Source: Piezodorus guildinii (taxonomy: Eukaryota; Arthropoda; Insecta; Hemiptera; Pentatomidae). Taken from it: a stretch of DNA of 64,000 nucleotides. Positions 56,448 through 64,000 of the stretch are shown one piece after another. The position numbers and the translations under genes are program-made. Numbering within the stretch: position 1 is the first letter of the stretch; each line of letters begins with the position of its first letter. Where the stretch lies: contig CM041293.1 in NCBI GenBank assembly GCA_023052935.1, positions 148,002,968-148,066,967 of the forward strand, read 5' to 3'. The notes under the pieces were generated by a model. The model did no database searches and had not been told where the DNA came from. It was given only the letters and a program-made list of their open reading frames with translations.

Positions 56448-56768
56448 CTTCAAACTGCAGATGCTATAAATACCAATTATTATTATTATTATTTTTTTTT
56501 TTTGTGTGTGTTTGTATTACTCAAATTATCATTGATGAACCAGCTATTTCTGTTTTTTTTTTTTTTTTTTTTGTTTTTCTTATTCCGAAAGTCTGACTTG
56601 TAAAGATGTACAATATATTACTACCTTAATTATTTTTTAGTTTAGTATTTTGTTATTCTAAATCATGACCACACTGTTCCGGTCATCAATTATGTATTTT
56701 ATTTTATTCTTAAGGGACTTTAGTCCCAGGATAATAAAGAAGTTTTTTCATTTCATTCATTTCATTTC

Positions 56769-57482
56769 ATTATATTATTATCTAAAATAATCAGATTTAT
56801 CGGCTTTTCATCACTCTTTATTAACTTTTACAAGTTTGATCATTAGATAATATTTATTCTAAAAGCTTTAGCTTTCCAACGGTATATTATACGAGTATAT
56901 TACTGTTGCTTTGTTCAAAATAAAAAAATTGCATTAAAAAAATATGTTTTTCAATTTTCTCCTTTAGTTAGATATTAAATTCGTTCAACTTATATTTTTA
57001 AATTCGTTCAACTTATAATGTGTTTTTCATCGGTGGTAACAAGATAATATATTTATTTTTACAAAATCTACAAAATTAAAGGTACTTTACAGGAAAAAAT
57101 GTAAAATATCAGCATTTAGGCCCTGTCAGGCTATTTTAATCAGAATGAAACCTACATGATATTAAAGCCTATTAAATTCTGCATCGATATAGCGAGTTTA
57201 ATCAAAATCGTCGGAACCGTTTTTGAGAAAATCGAAAAAAGGTGCAAAATGCATGGTATAAAGTGGATCTTCTGGTAAGCTCATATTAACGTCTCGGGTC
57301 CATATTTGTCTTAAATATGAAATTTCAGTTTCTTAGGACTTACCGTTTTCACGGACCTTTTTGCGGGACTTGGTTATTTGGACTCAGAGGGCCCTAAAAC
57401 GTGTATTTCCGTTGAAAACTGGAATACGAAAATTTTCACGATCGCAATACTTCCCCTTACTATATATAGTAAGTGAAAGTAA
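56769..57482 (+). repeat. Rpt-1 copy, remainder after LINE-C
   Basis: It resumes with ATTATATTATTATCTAAAAT and ends at TACTATATATAGTAAGTG and AAAGTAA. Together with 53641-53799 it is an approximately 870-bp complete copy. Confidence 0.9.
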
Positions 57483-57654
57483 AAATTATTCTGGGATCAT
57501 ATCCCCTAAGAATAACGAACAATGAACAAAAATAAATCCTGTTGGTCTGGTTACTTAATGAAAATATATATAAAAAATATATATTTAAGAGAAAAGTATA
57601 TATAAAAGACCAAATATTCATTATACCTACAAGTCTTTGCCAATTTATACTATC

Positions 57655-58235
57655 TATACCTATATTTTACAATAGAACGGAAGATTGAGATGCGAGTAGG
57701 TAGTGGAAGAGTTGATGTTGAGATGGGCAGCGAATTCCAAAAGGATGAGGAACGTAGGAGAAACGATTTGTGAAGGGATGCAGTTTTGTGAATAGGGTAT
57801 AAATATTGATTGATTGGGTTCTAGTATTTAACGAATGGATATCAGATCGTAAGGGTGGGGAGCTCAGTTATGTAGGAAGGTTTTCTATTGTTCAATGTTT
57901 GGAATAGGTAAGAACCAAGGAAATATTGTCACAGAAGGATAAAGCCATTTTAAGTTGGTATAATAGCCAGAAATATAGTCACGTCTACAGGCTTCGAAAA
58001 TAAATCTTATAAAACAGTTCTTAAGTCGTCTTAATTTTATTTCTAGTTCATCAGTTAGTCTCCCGTACACCAGGCAAACGTAGTCAGAGTTTGGGACGAT
58101 AATAGAGGAAATAAGTAGATGACGGGTTTTTAAAGGTAAGGATTCACGGAACCTATTGAGTATGGAAATGGATTTTCGGGATATTTCCGATACATGGTTA
58201 TTCCAGGATAGGTTTTGGTTTAAGGTAACTCCAAG
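57655..58235 (-). mobile_element. LINE-C related fragment, divergent
   Basis: The minus strand reads VYGRLTDELEIKLRRLKNCF (58070 downward; matches VYSGLSGELEAKLKRIMNCA of the large copy) and YYTNLKWLYP, then decays. It belongs to the same clade but is more diverged than the other fragments. Both ends are lost. Confidence 0.7.
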
Positions 58236-58274
58236 GATTATGAGTAATAATAAATAATATAATTTTGTTTATTT

Positions 58275-58456
58275 ATTTCTTTATTTAACGTCACTTTATG
58301 CTACTATGGCTAATCGGACGATGCTACAGTGGGAGTCCTAAATTTTGCCTTTCCAGGTTTAATTAGGATAGGGATCTTTGGCGAATACCTGACATCGCAC
58401 AGTATCGGGACCACCTTTTTACGTCCCCTCCGAGGGACAGCATAACTAAGGCATAA
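58275..58456 (-). repeat. SINE-A body and 3' end, minus strand
   Basis: On the + strand it reads ACGTCACTTTATGCTACTAT, GGCTAATCGGACGATGCTAC and CCCCTCCGAGGGACAGCATA, the reverse of the SINE-A body. The head is missing. Confidence 0.72.
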
Positions 58457-59161
58457 TCTGATCTTTATAAGTATTTCTGTAAGTAAATAACTAAAGTTGT
58501 ACTGAACCCCTCATGTTTGGAAATTTGATAAAACCAATAATTTGAACGACATTTTTGCACGAGTCAGCCATTTCCATATTATGTTATATTCAATAATTTC
58601 CTTTTATATCAATTATTATTATAGAAGAGTAATTTTAATAATGAATTTATTAGTTGGAACAATCTCTTCTTTTTATTTATATATTTATTTATTATAACAT
58701 ATATCAAACTTGATTATATCAACGTAACCTTTCGAGGTACTTTCTATGCCTCATCTTCAGATTATTACAAATCATCCAAAATATAATTCAATATTATAAG
58801 CAAAGCCATACAAACAATAACAATTATTATCAAAAATTTAGAATTCATTTATCACGTACATATTTACAATCTGTTTATAAAAAACTTTATTAAAAATTGC
58901 ACTTACATATATTTCCATATTATATCATAATATAGGTCATATAATGTCCTATTATTCATACATAGCCCCAATATATATGAATTATTTTGTCAATTTGTTA
59001 AAATACTCTCAACTTCACTATCACATACTAATTCTTTTAACATTTGACTGCTAAATAATTGCAACTATGAAGCAAACTAAATTAGCCTTTCATCTAATTC
59101 CATTCATGTATTAGTCAATGTTTTTAAATATCCACTACAAAATTTTATCCAGGTTAGAGAT

Positions 59162-59162
<1 letters not shown>
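58457..59162. other. AT-rich with a hammerhead-core-like motif
   Basis: No gene is seen. On the minus strand, 58760 down to 58719 reads CTGAAGATGAGGCATAG and then CCTCGAAAGG, discussed under findings. Confidence 0.4.
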
Positions 59163-59235
<73 letters not shown>

Positions 59236-59240
59236 CACAC
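59163..59240. repeat. (TA)n and (CA)n microsatellite
   Basis: About 30 TA units are followed by a short CA run. Confidence 0.95.
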
Positions 59241-60017
59241 ATTCATATATATATACACATAATATTATTTATTATTTTTTTATATATTTCACCAATTAAA
59301 ATCAAAAATTCAATTTATTAATTATGTCTGCATAATTTGACCTATTTATTTTTAATCTGTTTTGTAATTTACCGTATTTATAATGTTTTTAGTTATATAG
59401 ATTGACTCTAGAATCTTTATATTTTTGTTTTTTTGTTCTGTATTAAGTATTTGTATATTTTCAAATACATGAAATTAAATTCATGTTTATTAGTTATACT
59501 ATGGTTGGAGAGGGCTGTAAGATTTATATTTTTAATATTTTTTGGAATTGGGAATGTGTTGTTTTATTCTAGTCTAGTCAATAATTTCCATATTTTATAT
59601 CATGTGATGGTCATTAAAAATTATAAGAACTGCATTGTTAATAACTTGAGTAATACGTAAAAGTTTGCCGGATATGAAAATTATTTATTACCATTTCTTT
59701 AGACCCTTTGAAAAAGGATACTTTCAAATCTATAAACTTTTCACGCCTCCGGTCAGTAACTCCATAATATTCGAAATAACGAATCTGTTCCAAACAAGAT
59801 CCGAATCAGAAAAAAAATCGTATCGCAGCGATAAAACCCTGAACATTCGAGCTGTAAATCCTAACTGGTGAGGAGCCAAGCTTTCGGGGTTTTTTTCTGG
59901 AGGTTGCGTTAATTATCATTCAGACAGTTCCTCCTAATTGGTGGGGGATAAAAAACAAAAACGTTTTACAGGATTACAAATGTGTTAGTCCATCAATACA
60001 AACCTTAAATACAGGAT
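59241..60017. other. AT-rich, no supported gene
   Basis: A 68-codon frame at 59665-59871 (with NIRAVNPNW at its end and a GTGAGG donor-like site after it) is less AT-driven than its neighbours. It lacks an acceptor I can support. Confidence 0.35.
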
Positions 60018-60761
60018 TTTTTTTTTTTTTTTTTTTTTTGGAGGTATTATAATTTTAAAAATAAGAATTGTGTGTCAAATTGTTTGGTTTTTTTCATGAA
60101 AACAGATTTTTCCGACATCAGAATATATTTTCTCCATAAAATTAAAAAAACAAAACAGTAGTAGATAGTTGTATACCTGGACAAATTATCTTATTTAGTG
60201 TGTTTTACACAGGATAATATTTCGTTTCTGTTTAACTGTTTTACATTAACCTTTCAAACTGAAGTTTTAAAATATAAGTTCAACTTTTATCAAATTAAAC
60301 TTTTAATAAAAGTTCCTAAAGTTTTTAAATATATAAAAGTTTCTTTTGATGAAAGTTCTGTCTGCATAGTTCGCTAAGAACATAATTTATTTATATTTTG
60401 GACTCCTGGTTTTATATAAGGCAAGCATTTCACAGAAGAGCTTCTGAAGGTTCAGGCTAATGCAAAAATAACACATAATTAATTAATTAATTAAAATTTA
60501 ATGAGGAATTACATAAATTTCAAATTATTCATATATAGCAACTATCAATTGTAATTTTACCAGGACTGATTTTATAAAATATAAAAAATAGGTTAAAAAT
60601 TGGGCATTCAAGTTAGGAAAATATTTATTAGATAATATTCCTATTGGTGAAGAAAGTTTGTAATAATTTATTTTCATTTTTTTATAAAATTATATATTGA
60701 ATATATAAACTTACTATAAAATTCGCTTTATAAATTGGAATTTGATGCAATTATATTTCAG
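60018..60761. other. AT-rich, no feature
   Basis: It begins with a poly-T run of about 22 bases. No gene or repeat family was recognised. Confidence 0.4.
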
Positions 60762-60919
60762 TTCCAGATGAAACCTCACCCTTTAATAAGCAAGAGCCAG
60801 TTCGTTATCGGAAATCTGACAAATTTATGAGAAAAAAAGTTTTTAGAGTACCTCGTAAAAAAAAAAAAAAAAATTATTGGAGTTATAAACTCTTAAAGGA
60901 CCGCGGAAATATAATTTGA
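60762..60919 (+). other. candidate 3' exon, unrecognised
   Basis: After a good acceptor (TTATATTTCAG, ending at 60761) one frame is open to TGA at 60917 and reads PDETSPFNKQEPVRYRKSDK then FMRKKVFRVPR. An A-run within it codes for lysines. It may be a terminal exon of an unknown gene or a chance run. No family is recognised. Confidence 0.25.
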
Positions 60920-61281
60920 TTTTTTTATACGCTTTCTTTCAATGAACCATAAAATAGTAAATTAGATTTAATTTTTCTGCAACTTTCAGCAGCTTATTAG
61001 AGAAAGGTTGAAAGAAATATAGATTTATTTTTTAATGAAGAAAGAATCTTTATCCGCAAAATGGATTTTGAAGGCTTTGGGGTTGCTACGACCAATGCCG
61101 AAATATTTAAATAAGTTCCAACGTTTCGTCCCATGTTTTAGGTTATCGTCTGGGATAATGAAAAACAAAAGCTAATAAAAAGCATCAGGCGAATAATTAT
61201 TATGAAATAAAACAGTTATAGTTTATGCTGACAATCAGTCATAAATAAATTACAAGTAACTTGGAAATAAACGAATATTAG
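60920..61281. other. AT-rich, ends with a hammerhead-like motif
   Basis: No gene. The minus-strand motif at 61117-61153 (AGACGATAACC, then GGGACGAAACGTTGG) is similar to that at 58719. Confidence 0.4.
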
Positions 61282-61965
61282 AAATATATACCTAGTAAGG
61301 GAAAATAATGCGATGGTGAAAAGTTTCGAATTCGAGTTTTCACTGGTAATACCTGAGTCCAAATAACCAAGTTCCGAAAAAAGTTCTGGTGTGTATTTGT
61401 AGTAAGTCTAGCGGAAACACAAAAAGTCGTATAAAACTGAAATTCATTTAAGACAAATATACGCCCTAGATGGTTACGAAATGTTTTTTATAATAATCAG
61501 CGAACAGCCACATTTTACGATGTTCCCAAAAACGGTTATAACGATTTTGATTGAACTCGCTGTTTTAAAGTATAATTTAACAGGTTTTAAAATCATGTAG
61601 GTTTGATTCGGATTGCAATAGTCTGACAGGGCTTAAATGACGACATTTTAAATTGTCTACTTCTAAAGTACCTTTAACTTTGTATATTTGAATAACCATA
61701 TCATCTTCATCTTATATCTTGTTAAAAATTCTTTATGCAATTTTTGTGTTTTTTAATAAAAACAGTAATACGTACGTATAATGTGCCGTTGGAAAGCTAA
61801 AAGATAAAAAAAAATTATCTTATCACAAAATAGTAAAAGTTAAGGGAGAATGATGAAAAAACCAACTGATTGTCGTAAATAATATCGTAATATCGTATAA
61901 TATATTATTTAATAAAACACATGTTTCTGTTGAAACTTAATGTAATTAATTCTTTAACAATTTAT
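61282..61965 (-). repeat. Rpt-1 copy, 5' end missing
   Basis: It starts at the hairpin end (ACCTAGTAAGGGAAAATAAT) and runs through AGTCTGACAGGGCTTAAATG and AAAACACATGTTTCTGTTG. The GCCCGCACC end is absent. Confidence 0.82.
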
Positions 61966-62262
61966 TTTCATCAATCACATAAAATATATTTCATAGATGG
62001 GTCATAAAGAAAAACGTTTCTAGCCATTGAAGTAAGTCTATTATAATCAACTTTCTTATTTAGTTTTGTGTTTCCTGAACAAGGATTTAAAAAAAAATAA
62101 TGTATCACTACAATTCGTTTAGGGATATTTGTAATATTTCAAGGCCATTGTCGTATAAGTATATGATTCGCCCAAGATCACGCACAGTAAATCTTCGAGT
62201 ACTCACTTTTTAGAGACTAGATGAGCACTAGGAAGGTCTCACTAACCTACAGTCACTCGAGG
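61966..62262. other. no feature recognised
   Basis: AT-rich spacer with no repeat match. Confidence 0.4.
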
Positions 62263-62545
62263 ATGTAATCTGTGGTGTAGTAGCCACCACAACAGAATTC
62301 TATGCGAATGGTCGCGGATTAAAACCCGGCAGATGAACTTAGGTTTTTTCAAAAGGAATAAAAAATCCTTGCTTATGCCGTCGTTCAGAGGAAACTTTGA
62401 ATGGTGGTCTCAAGTCTGTGCGATGTCAGATACTCCTTAAAAATCTAGTAAAAGACCTATCTCAATTAAGACTGGATTAGCAATATCTAGGACTCCATCT
62501 GTGACATCGTCCGATTAGCCACAGTAGCATAAACTGTAGTCAAAT
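62263..62545 (+). repeat. SINE-A copy, near full length
   Basis: The head AATCTGTGGTGTAGTAGCC and B-box region GGATTAAAACCCGGCAG are followed by the body TTATGCCGTCGTTCAGAGG, GATGTCAGATACTCC and the 3' block CCGATTAGCCACAGTAGCAT. Confidence 0.82.
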
Positions 62546-62571
62546 GAATATAAAAACTAACAAATAGATTA

Positions 62572-62668
62572 AATAATTATCCTGCAAAAGCCGGATTGGA
62601 ATCCAGGACCCGAAGAACAGTAATCCAGTTTCCTATTTACAGGACCACATCCTCCTAATTAAGGATAT
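62572..62668 (-). repeat. SINE-B head, minus strand
   Basis: The + strand shows AAAGCCGGATTGGAATCCAG and GACCCGAAGAACAGTAATCC, the reverse complement of the SINE-B head (compare 40380-40450). Confidence 0.6.
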
Positions 62669-62689
62669 ACAGCATAATACTTAGATACG

Positions 62690-63400
62690 CTAAAGAAAGC
62701 TGTAACACAAAAACCTCCAAGTCTCTATCATGTGAAGCTTGTGAGCGTGCATCTCGTAAGGATCTCCTTGGATTAATTAACTACAAGAAGAGATAAGAGC
62801 CGTGCTGTAGGCAGCGAGAAATATCTTAATCTCCTATCGATTGGTGTAATTTATCTCTCGGGATAGTGTGAGGTCAGGAGTTGATATATCGAACCGATTC
62901 GATAATACCCGTTCAACACCGGAGGCACCCTAAGCTGGCCATTACCGTAGCGTCCGGCTAGGATAGATTTACATTTACATACAGTCATTTGTTAACTCGG
63001 GGGCCATAAATTCCATTGAGATGAGAATGCGGCCACGCATGCGTGTGCCTGATAGCGTAACAGGTATTTCTTAAACGGATTCACCTGCTGCGATGTTTAT
63101 GTTTTCGATGCGGGGCAACTTGTAAGGCGCTTTGTCTATCAGGGAAGATTTACGAATCTTCAGTTTATACTATATCGAGCCACCGACACTATGGCACGTA
63201 CTCTATATCTTTGCAAGGAAGCTCGTCCTCAAGTTTCCAATCTCTAAGAATCAATCCTACAGCGCCAAAACAAAAATATAAAAAAATTGTTTTAAAATGG
63301 GTAATTAGGAAGGAAGCGAGAGAGACATAAGTTCAGAAAAGAACGACGGTACTAGCGCCTGCAAGAGAACAAATCTCTCCCTACTTTCTCATAGTCTAGT
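62690..63400. promoter_or_regulatory. unique GC-richer segment, candidate regulatory DNA
   Basis: This 0.7 kb matches no repeat in the window and is clearly less AT-rich than the rest. It contains several GATA-type sites (AGAGATAAG at about 62789, TTATCTC at about 62851), CACCTG (E box, about 63082) and the perfect 12-bp palindrome CACGCATGCGTG (63034-63045), which resembles an NRF1/Ewg-type site. No coding frame was recognised. Enhancer or promoter function is inference. Confidence 0.3.
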
Positions 63401-63407
63401 ATTTTTT

Positions 63408-63925
63408 TTATGTTAAACATATTTATTGATATTTACAACTGTAATAATATACATCAAGTAAATGTGATAGTCAAATAGTAAAGTGACATGAGACACTACC
63501 TAATGATAGCACTCTAAAAATATTTTAAACTTAAAGGTTTCGGGGTCATCTTCTTTTCAGACGCCTCGGAGGATTATCAGGAATTGAAGAGGAATAAAGG
63601 GTGGAAACCAGTGGATTAGAGTGGGAATGGAGTTTTTCATGAAAGGATTGATACCTTTTTGCGCTAAATTAGTTACATATGGGACATTAAGGTCTTTATG
63701 GATGAGTCTATTCGTGACAAAATAAGGAGCATTGAGGATTTTACGAAGGATTTTGGACTGTTTAATTTGGATACGAGAGGAATTAGATGTTTTAGTATAT
63801 CCCCATAGCTCTATTCCGTAATTGCAGATTGGTCTTATGATAGTCAGGTAGATGAGCCTTTTTAGATAAGAGGGAGGTTTGACCGTTTGTCTGATAACTG
63901 TTGAAGTAGCTGAATACGGCGATTA
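63408..63925 (-). mobile_element. LINE-J (Jockey) 3' fragment
   Basis: Shares blocks with 30778-31245 and 21789-22225: on the + strand CTTCTTTTCAGACGCCTCGG, AGGATTATCAGGAATTGAAG, GGGACATTAAGGTCTTTATG and CCATAGCTCTATTCCGTAAT. The minus strand is a frame-broken ORF2 C-terminus with a T-run at 63403-63410 as the poly-A. Confidence 0.75.
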
Positions 63926-64000
63926 CAGCTTTTTATTCATGGGACGCTTTTAACATCATTCTAAAAGACATATGAAACGTGCTATCCCCTATATTCTATA

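Larger units (their letters stand above)
53800..56768 (+). mobile_element. LINE-C: 5'-truncated CR1/L2-like retrotransposon
   Basis: The copy begins inside the endonuclease domain and continues through the RT, the C-terminus and a 3' UTR. It ends AAGGGACTTTAGTCCCAGGA, an AATAAAG signal-like stretch, and a TTTCATTCATTTCATTTCAT tail. A possible 6-bp target duplication (ATTATA) flanks it at 53794-53799 and 56769-56774. It is inserted in Rpt-1. Assignment to the CR1/L2 group is from the RT motifs, and could be refined by phylogeny. Confidence 0.85.

Noticed and set aside
59118..59321. 67-codon frame with an IY repeat (also at 12049 and 36285)
   Set aside because: It is the translation of TA microsatellites.

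Overview
This window is AT-rich eukaryotic nuclear DNA, most probably from an insect or another arthropod. The evidence is Jockey-clade LINEs with zinc-knuckle gag proteins, mariner and Helitron remnants, two tRNA-derived SINE families, and two spliced exons of a Kruppel-like factor (KLF) gene. Host coding sequence is very sparse. The only host gene I can support is the KLF gene on the + strand. Exon A (11915-12008) and exon B (16059-16225, first C2H2 finger) are in compatible splice phase across a 4.05 kb intron. The exons for fingers 2 and 3 were not found, so everything after 16226 is probably intron or flank of this gene, or holds genes I cannot see.

The main occupant is one interspersed repeat, here called Rpt-1 (about 0.75-0.9 kb, at least 23 copies or pieces in both orientations, roughly a fifth of the window). 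One end reads ATCTGGTGCGGGC followed about 10 bases later by ACTTTCACTTAC. The other end is a small TATA-rich hairpin followed by GTAAGTGAAAGTAA. These asymmetric subterminal inverted repeats, the hairpin at one end, the A/T-run flanks and frequent head-to-tail arrays recall non-autonomous Helentron (HINE/DINE-1-like) elements. No autonomous partner is visible.

Layout: 1-11.9 kb, Rpt-1 copies, an internally deleted mariner with intact ends (4586-5498), a second mariner copy with the same deletion (9433-9985), and a LINE-C fragment. 11.9-16.2 kb, the KLF exons with a Helitron remnant in the intron. 16.2-24.4 kb, AT-rich DNA with SINEs, Jockey fragments and a long-range inverted pair. 24.4-26.2 kb, a near-perfect 1.77 kb palindrome built from SINE heads. 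26-35.6 kb, SINE-B, a second older palindrome, Jockey pieces and Rpt-1. 35.6-40.9 kb, low-copy DNA with a GC-richer island. 40.9-43.7 kb, a head-to-tail Rpt-1 array. 44.9-49.1 kb, a nearly complete Jockey LINE (ORF1 and ORF2, one frameshift, poly-A, 13-bp target duplication) inside an Rpt-1 copy. 53.8-56.8 kb, a 5'-truncated CR1/L2-like LINE inside another Rpt-1 copy. 57-64 kb, more repeat fragments and a unique GC-richer segment that may be regulatory.

The nesting gives a relative order: Rpt-1 spread first, then the two large LINEs and a foldback element landed inside Rpt-1 copies. Most reading frames over 60 codons here are chance or repeat-derived. Family assignments rest on motifs I can read, and no database search was possible.
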